Source of the DNA: Ahrensia sp. | Lineage (GTDB): Bacteria; Pseudomonadota; Alphaproteobacteria; Rhizobiales; Rhizobiaceae | DNA length: 7,158 nt | NCBI GenBank assembly: GCA_002698425.1 | Contig: NZXU01000110.1 | Location: 112,453 to 119,610, forward strand | Direction of reading: 5' to 3' | Program-made: the position numbers and the translations under genes | Notes under the pieces: model-generated | The model's input: only the letters and a program-made list of their open reading frames with translations | The model's database searches: none | What the model was told of the DNA's origin: nothing | Part shown: positions 1-6,954 of the stretch, one piece after another | Numbering within the stretch: the stretch's first letter is position 1 | Layout of the letters: each line of letters begins with the position of its first letter

Positions 1-74
1 CGTCACAAGCTCAAGAGCGCCGTGAAAGACAATTCCGTCCGGCACCGGGCGGGCACAAGACGGGACCGCATGCC

Positions 75-1879
<1,805 letters not shown>

Positions 1880-1889
<10 letters not shown>

Positions 1890-1905
1890 CGCCGCTCATT
1901 CGGCG
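1880..1905. terminator. Hairpin spanning both convergent stop codons (possible bidirectional terminator)
   Basis: A perfect 8-bp inverted repeat, CGCCGAAT (1880-1887) and ATTCGGCG (1898-1905), flanks a 10-nt loop. The TAG of the ABC transporter (1887-1889) and the TGA of the regulator (1896-1898, minus strand) lie across the loop and its edges. Neither side has a U-tract, so it is not a classical intrinsic terminator. It could still stall polymerase or protect the 3' ends of both messages. The arms are also coding: both proteins end in Ala-Glu followed by stop, so part of the symmetry may be a by-product of similar C-termini. Confidence 0.35.
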
Positions 1906-2831
1906 CCGTATGAAGGCTGCTCGCCGAGCTCGGCGGCAATGCGCCGGCATGCCTCGCCGAAGCTCTGGAAATGGTCCGCGCGGACATGGCCTCGACGCCA
2001 AAGCAGCCCGACCGACCGCGTCAGCGGCCTGTCCGACATCTGCCTGAGGACCACCTGTTCCTCCCGCCGCGCGAATTCCGAAGCCGCGTAGAGCGCCGGA
2101 AAGACAGACAGCCCCATGCCGATGGACACCATCTGGCGCAGGGCGTCCAGGCTCGTGCCCTCATATTCCTCGCGAAGAACCGCGCCGGAATCGGCGCATA
2201 GCGCACGGACATGATGGCTGAGCCTGTGCCCCGGGCCGAGGGTCAGCATCCGCTCCCCCTCCAGCATTCCGGTGGTCAATTCCTCGGCTTGCGCAAGCCT
2301 GTGGCGCGAGGGCATGCCGAGAAAAAGCGGCTCGATCATCAGTTCCCGGTAGTCAAGCCGATCCCGTTCCGCCGGCTGCGGCGCCAGCGCGCAATCGATC
2401 GATCCGTCGGCAACCGACTCTTCCAGCAAATGCGCGCGATCCTCCCGGATATAGATCTCCAGATCGGGATAGGTTTCGTGCAGATGCGGCAGCAGGCGCG
2501 GCAGGTAATACGGCCCGAACGTCGGCGCGACGCCCAGGCGCAGCAATCCGCCCATCTGCCCCGCGGACTGCCGCGCCACGCCGACGATTTCGTCCAGCGA
2601 AGCCAGCGCCGTGCGCGCGAGGATGGCGACCTTCTCCCCCGCCGGCGTCGGGCGCGCCCTGCCGGGCGTCCGGTCCACGAGCGCGGCGCCAAGTTGTTCC
2701 TCGAGCAACTGCAGCTGTGCCGAAAGCGTCGGCTGCGACACGTGGCACAGGCGGGCCGCTTCGCGAAAATGCCCCGTCTCGATGACGGCGAGGAGATATT
2801 CGAGCTGGCGGGGCGATGGTCTGAACGGCAT
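1896..2831 (-). CDS. OxyR-type LysR transcriptional regulator (hydrogen peroxide-inducible genes activator family) lacking the peroxidatic cysteine
   Basis: 311-aa LysR-family regulator. The winged helix-turn-helix covers about residues 7-66 (RQLEYLLAVIETGHFREAA, then VSQPTLSAQL), followed by a linker helix and a periplasmic-binding-like effector domain from about 95 to 300. The segment PTFGPYYLPRLLPHLHETYPDLE (103-125) and the region around GTSLDALRQMVSIGMGLSVFPAL closely resemble OxyR. E. coli OxyR senses H2O2 through Cys199 and Cys208 in the pattern GHC-N8-C. Here the same stretch (201-212) reads GHR...C, so the Cys199 position is Arg203 (AGG codon at 2225-2223) and the Cys208 position is Cys212. 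An intramolecular disulfide switch of the E. coli type is therefore not expected. The ATG at 2831 is needed to keep the whole HTH; it has no clear Shine-Dalgarno. An OxyR-like operator overlaps its own promoter and start region, suggesting autorepression. Family assignment is firm; the signal sensed is unknown. Confidence 0.92.
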   Translation of the reverse strand: MPFRPSPRQLEYLLAVIETGHFREAARLCHVSQPTLSAQLQLLEEQLGAALVDRTPGRARPTPAGEKVAILARTALASLDEIVGVARQSAGQMGGLLRLGVAPTFGPYYLPRLLPHLHETYPDLEIYIREDRAHLLEESVADGSIDCALAPQPAERDRLDYRELMIEPLFLGMPSRHRLAQAEELTTGMLEGERMLTLGPGHRLSHHVRALCADSGAVLREEYEGTSLDALRQMVSIGMGLSVFPALYAASEFARREEQVVLRQMSDRPLTRSVGLLWRRGHVRADHFQSFGEACRRIAAELGEQPSYGAE

Positions 2832-2837
2832 AGGCAG

Positions 2838-2874
2838 ATAGATTATCTCTATCTCATCGATATAGACAATCGAT
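2838..2874. promoter_or_regulatory. OxyR-type operator in the divergent promoter region
   Basis: The sequence reads ATAG (2838-2841), 7 nt, CTAT (2849-2852), 7 nt, ATAT (2860-2863), 7 nt, CGAT (2871-2874). This is the spacing of the known E. coli OxyR tetramer site, ATAGnTnnnAnCTAT twice with a 7-nt gap. By my count the first half matches 9 of 10 defined positions and the second half 7 of 10. The first half extends to a perfect AGATAG-N7-CTATCT repeat (2836-2854). A second symmetry, ATCGAT-N7-ATCGAT (2856-2874), overlaps the right half. The site covers the candidate -10 of the regulator gene and ends right beside a -35-like TTGAGC of the divergent operon, which suits repression leftwards and activation rightwards. 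Binding itself is inferred. Confidence 0.7.
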
Positions 2875-2886
2875 TTGAGCTATCAA
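2859..2886 (-). promoter_or_regulatory. Candidate promoter of the OxyR-type regulator gene
   Basis: On the minus strand, TTGATA (2886-2881) and TATATC (2864-2859) are separated by 16 nt and match the -35 and -10 consensus fairly well. Transcription would begin near 2852, giving a 5' leader of only about 20 nt before the ATG at 2831. The -10 element and predicted start lie inside the OxyR-like operator, the geometry of a self-repressing LysR gene. Confidence 0.45.
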
Positions 2887-2903
2887 GCGCGAGCACCCAG
2901 ATG
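2875..2903 (+). promoter_or_regulatory. Candidate activator-dependent promoter of the small-protein operon
   Basis: TTGAGC (2875-2880) begins one base after the OxyR-like operator and is followed, 17 nt later, by a poor -10 (CAGATG, 2898-2903). A good -35 next to a bound activator with a weak -10 is the usual look of OxyR-activated promoters. The element calls are by eye and the -10 is weak. Confidence 0.3.
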
Positions 2904-2930
2904 TTTCTCCGTACAAACAGGAGGACATCA

Positions 2931-3143
2931 ATGTACGCTCGACTCGACGCCCTCAGATCCCGACATGGAATCCTGGAATCGCGGATACAGCGAGAAATGC
3001 AGCGCCCCTGCCCGGACTCGCTGCGCCTGGCTCAATTGAAGCGGATGAAACTCAGGTTGCGCGAAGAGATTGTCGAGATCGAAGCCGCGCTCTTCGAACG
3101 GGCCACGGATCACGCCGCCCGGCGTGGAGTTCACGCACAATGA
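2931..3143 (+). CDS. Small YdcH/DUF465-family protein
   Basis: 70-aa, highly charged, helical protein of the YdcH (DUF465) type: LRSRHGILESRIQREMQRP (8-26), then PDSLRLAQLKRMKLRLREEI (28-47). The family pattern is two heptad-rich helices joined by a short loop with an RP.PD motif, followed by LK..KL.L.EEI, and all of this is present. The molecular role of the family is not established; members are small cytoplasmic helical hairpins. The start at 2931 has an excellent Shine-Dalgarno, AGGAGG (2919-2924), 6 nt upstream. The same frame is open far to the left, antisense to the regulator, but only this start has such a site and the conserved domain begins here. The stop overlaps the next start (ATGA, 3140-3143), so the two are probably translationally coupled. 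The gene is divergent from the OxyR-type regulator across an OxyR-like operator, so it is a likely target. Confidence 0.85.
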   Translation: MYARLDALRSRHGILESRIQREMQRPCPDSLRLAQLKRMKLRLREEIVEIEAALFERATDHAARRGVHAQ

Positions 3144-3343
3144 TCATCATCAAGCTTATCGTACTCTTTGTAGGGCTTATGACCGGCGGCGTGCTGGCCT
3201 ATGGCGCGTGGCGTTTCAACGCGGAGGCGATGGCGCGACCTGTCCGCAGTCGGACGAAGTCGCCTCAGCGTTCGGTCAGCTTGAGCTCGATGCGGCGGTT
3301 GCGGTCGCGCGCCTCGTCCGTATTGGCCGGATCGAGCGGCTGA
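3140..3343 (+). CDS. Small single-pass membrane protein, unrecognised
   Basis: 67-aa open frame starting in an ATGA overlap with the DUF465 gene. Residues 1-25 (MIIIKLIVLFVGLMTGGVLAYGAWRF) make a clear hydrophobic helix, either an uncleaved membrane anchor or a signal-anchor. The rest is basic and Arg/Ser-rich. GGAG at 3126-3129 is an acceptable Shine-Dalgarno, 10 nt from the ATG. I do not recognise the family. From 3265 on (about residue 42) the frame runs antisense through the 3' end of the MotB-like gene for 79 bp. That part is low-complexity and looks like read-through composition more than a selected domain. The real gene may once have ended earlier, or the tail may be tolerated. The membrane helix and the coupling are the evidence that it is expressed. 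Confidence 0.55.
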   Translation: MIIIKLIVLFVGLMTGGVLAYGAWRFNAEAMARPVRSRTKSPQRSVSLSSMRRLRSRASSVLAGSSG

Positions 3344-4296
3344 TATTCGCCGAACCCGGCGGCGACCAGCCGCTGGGGCGGCACGCCTTGGGCGATCAGG
3401 AACTTGACGACCGACGTGGCGCGCGCGCTCGACAGTTCCCAGTTGTCGGCGAACCGGCTCGTCGCCGAAACCGGCACATTGTCGGTGTGGCCGTCGACGC
3501 GCAGCACCCAGTTGATCTCGTCGGGGATCTCGCCCTGCAACTCAAGCAGCGCTTCGGCAAGCTTCGCCATCTCGGTCTCGCCGGCCGGGTTCAGGTCGGC
3601 GGAGCCTGAGGGGAACAGCACCTCCGACTGGAAGACGAAGCGGTCGCCGACGATGCGGATATTCTCGCGGTCCGACAGGATTTCACGCAGCCGCCCGAAG
3701 AAATCCGAACGATAGCGGTTCAGTTCCTGCACCCGCTGCGCCAGCGCGATGTTCAGGCGGCGGCCGAGATCGGCGATCTTGGCGTTTGATTCCCGGTCGC
3801 GCTTCTCGGACGCGTCCAGCGCATCCTCCAGCGCGGCAATCTGCTGGCGCAGCGCCGAGATTTGCCGGTTGAGCAATTCCACCTGGCTGAGCGCGCGCTG
3901 GCTGATCTGCTTTTCCTCGGCGAGCTTGTCCGACAGGATGCCGATCTGGTCCTGCGCCGCCGCGCTCGCGCCGCTTCCCGCCGCCAGCAGCGCCTCCAGA
4001 CGCGACTTCTCCGCTTCCGCCGCGGACAGCGACGCCTGTAGCGACAGAAGCTGGTCTTCCGCATCCTGGCTCTTGGAGCGTTCGAGCGACAGCAATTGCG
4101 TCAGTTCGTTGATCTGCGAATTCAGCCGGTTGAGCACCGCGTCCTTGCCGGAAATCTCCTGGCTCAGCAGGAACTGCGCCAGCACGAAGACCGACAGCAG
4201 GAACATGATGGCGAGCAACAGCGTCGCCATCGCGTCGACAAAGCCCGGCCAGTAGTCGACCCGCCGATCGCTTCGGCGGTTCCGCGCCAGCGCCAC
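3265..4296 (-). CDS. OmpA/MotB-family peptidoglycan-binding protein with a long coiled coil
   Basis: 343-aa inner-membrane protein with a short basic N-terminus, one transmembrane helix (about 22-44), a long periplasmic coiled coil (about 45-200) and a C-terminal OmpA-like domain (about 215-343). Asp21 in GFVDAMATLLL sits where MotB has its ion-binding Asp at the start of the helix. The OmpA domain shows GHTDNVPV (269-276), NWELSSARA (285-293) and RNRRIEL (332-338), the conserved peptidoglycan-binding signature. It should be the anchored half of an ion-driven stator with the MotA-like product upstream. The start is GTG: its G is also the last base of the upstream TAG stop, AGGAG lies 6 nt before it, and the next Met (residue 23) is already inside the membrane helix. 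True flagellar MotB proteins have much shorter linkers, and no flagellar genes are nearby, so a cell-envelope role is more likely. TolR and ZorB are relatives but fit less well. Confidence 0.9.
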   Translation of the reverse strand: MALARNRRSDRRVDYWPGFVDAMATLLLAIMFLLSVFVLAQFLLSQEISGKDAVLNRLNSQINELTQLLSLERSKSQDAEDQLLSLQASLSAAEAEKSRLEALLAAGSGASAAAQDQIGILSDKLAEEKQISQRALSQVELLNRQISALRQQIAALEDALDASEKRDRESNAKIADLGRRLNIALAQRVQELNRYRSDFFGRLREILSDRENIRIVGDRFVFQSEVLFPSGSADLNPAGETEMAKLAEALLELQGEIPDEINWVLRVDGHTDNVPVSATSRFADNWELSSARATSVVKFLIAQGVPPQRLVAAGFGEYQPLDPANTDEARDRNRRIELKLTER

Positions 4297-5333
4297 TATT
4301 CGCTCCTGTTGTTCTTCTCAAGCGTTGCGGCGAGTTTTTCGAGCGTCTTGCGGATCGCCTTCTGCTCCTCGGACTGGGTTTCCACCCAGTCACGCATCAT
4401 TTGCTGTTCGGAGCGCATGTTGCGCACCAGCCCCTGGATGCCCTCGGCCAGATTGGCCATCGCCGCGGTCGCCCGCTGGCTGCCGCCCGCACTGCCCTGC
4501 ATGGTCTTCAGCGCCTCGGCGACCGTCTTCATGTCGGCGCTTCCCTCGAGGTTGGCGCCCGGATGCGACATGCCGGAATTCGGGTCGGTGACCGAGGAAA
4601 GCCAGTTTTCCAGTTCGGTATAGAAGCGGTTCTGCGCGCGGCCGGCCTGCAGATCGAGAAAGCCGAGCACCAGCGAGCCGGACAGGCCGAACAGCGAGGA
4701 CGAGAACGCCGTGCCCATACCTTCGAGCGGCGCATTGAGGCCGGCCTTCAGCGAATCGAGAATATCGTTGGTGTCGCCCGATCCGGGATCGAGCGACTGG
4801 ATCGTCGTGCCGATCGAGCCGATCGTCTGCAACAGGCCCCAGAAGGTGCCGAGCAGGCCGAGAAACACCAGCAGCCCGATCAGGTAACGCGAGATGTCGC
4901 GGGACTCGTCGAGGCGCGTCGCAATCGAATCGAGGATCGAACGGGTGGAAAGCGTCGAGAGCGCCACGCCCTGCTGGCGGCTCAGAAGCGCCCGCATCGG
5001 CGCCAGCAGAACCGGGTCGCGCCGCGCCGCCATCAGCGTGTCGCCGGAGCGGAAGGTGTTGACCCAGCGCACTTCGCGGAAAAGCCCTATCACCTGCTGG
5101 AAAACCAGGATCACGCCAACGCCGAGAACGCCGAGGATCAGGCCGTTCAGCCCCGGATTGGTCAGGAACGCCGTCGATATCTGCCGGTACAGGATCGCCC
5201 CGACGAAACCGACGATGACCAGGAAGATGATCATCGAGAGCAGAAAGACTTGCGGGTTCGACAGGCGGTAGGGGTCGAACCGGCCGTGTTGATAGGTCGT
5301 TGCGTCCGCCTGTTCCGTATCACCCATGCTCAT
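4296..5333 (-). CDS. MotA/TolQ/ExbB-family proton-channel protein
   Basis: 345-aa inner-membrane protein, likely the channel subunit of a MotA/MotB- or TolQ/TolR-type energy-coupling complex. Hydrophobic segments lie near residues 28-48, 62-82, 148-170 and 205-227. The third contains GLLGTFWGLLQTIG (159-172), the TolQ/ExbB/MotA pore motif. The fourth begins GMGTAFSSSLFGLSGS (205-220), with Thr208 at the conserved channel position. The cytoplasmic loop (about 84-147) is the usual long one between helices 2 and 3. The C-terminal tail (about 265-345) is polar and helical with possible coiled coil, longer than in ExbB. The ATG at 5333 has AGAGGA 7 nt upstream; a second ATG two codons on is less well spaced. 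The TAG stop shares its G with the GTG of the MotB-like gene, so the two should be made in a fixed ratio. A 20-bp palindrome lies just upstream. Confidence 0.92.
   Translation of the reverse strand: MSMGDTEQADATTYQHGRFDPYRLSNPQVFLLSMIIFLVIVGFVGAILYRQISTAFLTNPGLNGLILGVLGVGVILVFQQVIGLFREVRWVNTFRSGDTLMAARRDPVLLAPMRALLSRQQGVALSTLSTRSILDSIATRLDESRDISRYLIGLLVFLGLLGTFWGLLQTIGSIGTTIQSLDPGSGDTNDILDSLKAGLNAPLEGMGTAFSSSLFGLSGSLVLGFLDLQAGRAQNRFYTELENWLSSVTDPNSGMSHPGANLEGSADMKTVAEALKTMQGSAGGSQRATAAMANLAEGIQGLVRNMRSEQQMMRDWVETQSEEQKAIRKTLEKLAATLEKNNRSE
4303..4307 (-). promoter_or_regulatory. Ribosome binding site that decides the GTG start of the MotB-like gene
   Basis: AGGAG on the minus strand lies 6 nt before the GTG at 4296-4294 and inside the last codons of the upstream MotA-like gene. 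It supports the non-ATG start and translation by reinitiation at the TAGTG overlap. Confidence 0.7.
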
Positions 5334-5350
5334 TCAAGAATCCTCTGGCC

Positions 5351-5370
5351 GCACATCCGATCGGATGCGC
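5351..5370. promoter_or_regulatory. Palindrome upstream of the MotA-like gene (possible operator or leader hairpin)
   Basis: CATCCGATCGGATG (5354-5367) is a perfect 14-bp palindrome. It extends to 20 bp (5351-5370) with a single mismatched pair. It ends 18 nt before the ATG at 5333, just upstream of the Shine-Dalgarno. It could bind a dimeric regulator. With no loop it is a less good RNA hairpin. In a GC-rich window of this size one such palindrome could arise by chance. Confidence 0.3.
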
Positions 5371-5431
5371 GACCTTAGCCGGAATAATGGCAGAAATGAA
5401 AGAATGCGCGGAGGAAAGACGCGCGCTTTCG

Positions 5432-6232
5432 TCAGCTTTTTGTCAATGGCCTGTTCACGGTGTCGAGCAGCGCCTTGTGGACATGCTCATTGCCGGTGAC
5501 GATATCGCCGCGCCCGAACATGTCGACGCCGCCGTTCAGGTCGGAAACGAAGCCGCCCGCTTCGCGGATGAGCAGGATCCCTGCCGCCATGTCCCAGGGC
5601 GACAGCGCCTCTTCCCAGAAGCCGTCGAGACGGCCTGCCGCGACATAGGCGAGATCGAGCGCCGCCGCGCCGGTCCGGCGAATGCCGACGGCGTCCGACA
5701 TGACCTGGCGAAGCTGGACGAGGAAGCGGCCATGGTCGCCGCGGCCCAGATGCGGAATGCCGCAACCGATCACGCAATCGGTCAGCTTGCGCCGCGCCGC
5801 GACACGAAGCCGGCGATCATTGAGAAATGCGCCGGCGCCCTTCTCGGCCGAATAGAGCTCGTCCGTCGCCGGATTGAAGACGACGCCCGCGACGATCTGG
5901 CCCTGCCGTTCGAGCGCCAGCGACACCGCGAAATGCGGAAAGCCGTGCAGGAAATTCGTGGTCCCGTCGAGCGGATCGATGATCCAGCGATGCTGGCCGT
6001 CCTTGCCATCGATTTCCCCGCCTTCCTCCATCAGGAAGCCGTAATCGGGACGGGCCCTCTCGAGCTCCGCGCGCAGCACCTGTTCTGCGCGCAAATCCGC
6101 CTGGCTGACGAAATCGCCCGGTCCCTTGACCGAGACCTGCAGGTTCTGGACTTCGCCAAAATCGCGCGCAAGGCCGCGTCCGGCCTTGGTGACCGCCTGG
6201 ATCATGACATTCATGAGTGCGGAGCGCGCCAT
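5432..6232 (-). CDS. suhB: Inositol monophosphatase family protein (SuhB-like)
   Basis: 266-aa Mg2+-dependent, Li+-sensitive-type phosphatase of the inositol monophosphatase family, expected in the cytoplasm, hydrolysing myo-inositol phosphate or a related sugar phosphate. Numbering from the ATG at 6232, the metal-site motifs are complete: GPGDFVSQADLRAE (37-50), FLMEEGG with Glu69/Glu70, WIIDPLDGTTNFLHGFP (83-99) with Asp86 and Asp89, and SPWDMAAG with Asp214, then the EAGG motif. Length is normal for SuhB. The frame can be extended two codons to a TTG at 6238, but GAGGA (6246-6242) is only 3 nt from that TTG and 9 nt from the ATG, so MARSALMNVM is the better N-terminus. This N-terminus also fits what I recall of rhizobial homologues. 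It lies 49 nt downstream of efp on the same strand and may share its transcript. No convincing intrinsic terminator follows. In vivo substrate is not shown. Confidence 0.94.
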   Translation of the reverse strand: MARSALMNVMIQAVTKAGRGLARDFGEVQNLQVSVKGPGDFVSQADLRAEQVLRAELERARPDYGFLMEEGGEIDGKDGQHRWIIDPLDGTTNFLHGFPHFAVSLALERQGQIVAGVVFNPATDELYSAEKGAGAFLNDRRLRVAARRKLTDCVIGCGIPHLGRGDHGRFLVQLRQVMSDAVGIRRTGAAALDLAYVAAGRLDGFWEEALSPWDMAAGILLIREAGGFVSDLNGGVDMFGRGDIVTGNEHVHKALLDTVNRPLTKS

Positions 6233-6241
6233 CGCCAATCG

Positions 6242-6246
6242 TCCTC
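6242..6246 (-). promoter_or_regulatory. Ribosome binding site that decides the inositol monophosphatase start
   Basis: GAGGA on the minus strand is 9 nt before the ATG at 6232 and only 3 nt before the in-frame TTG at 6238. The spacing favours the ATG. Confidence 0.6.
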
Positions 6247-6281
6247 AGGGTCTGTTTATCAATGGGCCGAATGCGGACCGA

Positions 6282-6845
6282 TCAGTCCGCGCGGCGGATA
6301 TAGGTGATCTCGTTGGTGTCGACGAGGATCTTTTCTCCGGCCGAGATGAACGGCGGCACCATCACGCGCACGCCGTTTTCCATCACCGCCGGCTTGTATG
6401 AGGACGCCGCCGTCTGGCCCTTGACCACCGGGTCGGCCTCGACGATTTCCAGCACCACCTGGTCGGGCAGCGAGATACCGATCGGCCTTTCCTCGTGCAT
6501 TTCGACGGTGACCATCATGCCGTCCTGCAGGAAAGCGGCGCGGTCGCCGACGAAATCCTTCTGCAATTCGAGCTGCTCGTAGGTTTCGGTATCCATGAAG
6601 ACCAGCGCGTCGCCCTGCTCGTAGAGGAACTGGAAATCCTTCTGCTCGAGGCGCACGCGCTCGACGGTTTCGGAGGCGCGAAAGCGCTCGTTGAGCTTGG
6701 TGCCGTCGATCAGGTTCTTCAGTTCGACCTGGTTGAAAGCGCCGCCCTTGCCCGGCTTCACAGCGTTGCATTTCACCGCGACCCAGAGGCCGCCATTGTG
6801 CTCGACGACGTTGCCCGGTCTGATTTCGTTTCCGTTAATTTTCAT
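6282..6845 (-). CDS. efp: Translation elongation factor P (EF-P)
   Basis: 187-aa EF-P, essentially the length of the E. coli protein (188 aa). EF-P binds between the ribosomal P and E sites and relieves stalling at consecutive prolines. Three beta-barrel domains are expected at about 1-62, 66-127 and 130-187. The tip loop of domain I reads VKPGKGGAF (29-37), with Lys33 at the position of E. coli Lys34, which the EpmA/EpmB enzymes beta-lysylate; those enzymes are not in this window. The C-terminal stretch (about 150-187: [16 protein letters not shown], then [17 protein letters not shown]) is the family signature. The ATG at 6845 has only a modest GGTGAT Shine-Dalgarno. Upstream lie 109 nt of non-coding sequence containing an inverted repeat and possible promoter. 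Confidence 0.97.
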   Translation of the reverse strand: MKINGNEIRPGNVVEHNGGLWVAVKCNAVKPGKGGAFNQVELKNLIDGTKLNERFRASETVERVRLEQKDFQFLYEQGDALVFMDTETYEQLELQKDFVGDRAAFLQDGMMVTVEMHEERPIGISLPDQVVLEIVEADPVVKGQTAASSYKPAVMENGVRVMVPPFISAGEKILVDTNEITYIRRAD

Positions 6846-6864
6846 GAGATCACCGATTATGTGC

Positions 6865-6898
6865 CCGATACGGGTCTTGAGTTGGCCGGTTCAAGACC
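6865..6898 (-). promoter_or_regulatory. Inverted repeat overlapping a candidate efp promoter
   Basis: GGTCTTGA (6873-6880) and TCAAGACC (6891-6898) form a perfect 8-bp inverted repeat with a 10-nt spacer, 28-53 nt upstream of the efp ATG. On the minus strand a -35-like TTGAAC (6894-6889) lies across its inner edge, with a poor -10 (TATCGG, 6870-6865) 18 nt on. The repeat could be an operator on the efp promoter or a leader or terminator hairpin after the upstream gene; it has no U-tract. The promoter call is weak. Confidence 0.3.
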
Positions 6899-6954
6899 AC
6901 ACTTGCGCCGATCTTTCAAGCGGCTTGGATGACGCGGCAGGAGCAGGCGTCGGG

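Noticed and set aside
2211..2930. Long plus-strand open frame antisense to the OxyR-type gene, in frame with the DUF465 protein
   Set aside because: It gives no recognisable protein, is the usual shadow of GC-rich coding sequence, and the conserved DUF465 domain with its strong Shine-Dalgarno begins only at 2931.
3242..3255. Small hairpin GTCCG-CAGT-CGGAC just downstream of the MotB-like stop
   Set aside because: The stem is only 5 bp with no U-tract, and it lies within the small membrane protein ORF; too weak to call a terminator.
3265..5333. MotA/MotB-like pair as ZorA/ZorB of a Zorya anti-phage system
   Set aside because: No ZorC, ZorD or ZorE type genes are adjacent. The long coiled coil is in the MotB-like protein rather than in a long MotA-like tail, and the flanking genes are housekeeping.
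4401..5378. Plus-strand open frame of 325 residues antisense to the MotA-like gene
   Set aside because: It is Arg/Gln/Ala-rich without domain features, while the opposite strand has clear membrane helices and family motifs.
5300..6307. Plus-strand open frame of 335 residues antisense to the inositol monophosphatase gene
   Set aside because: The phosphatase motifs on the minus strand explain the region, and the antisense frame has no recognisable features.
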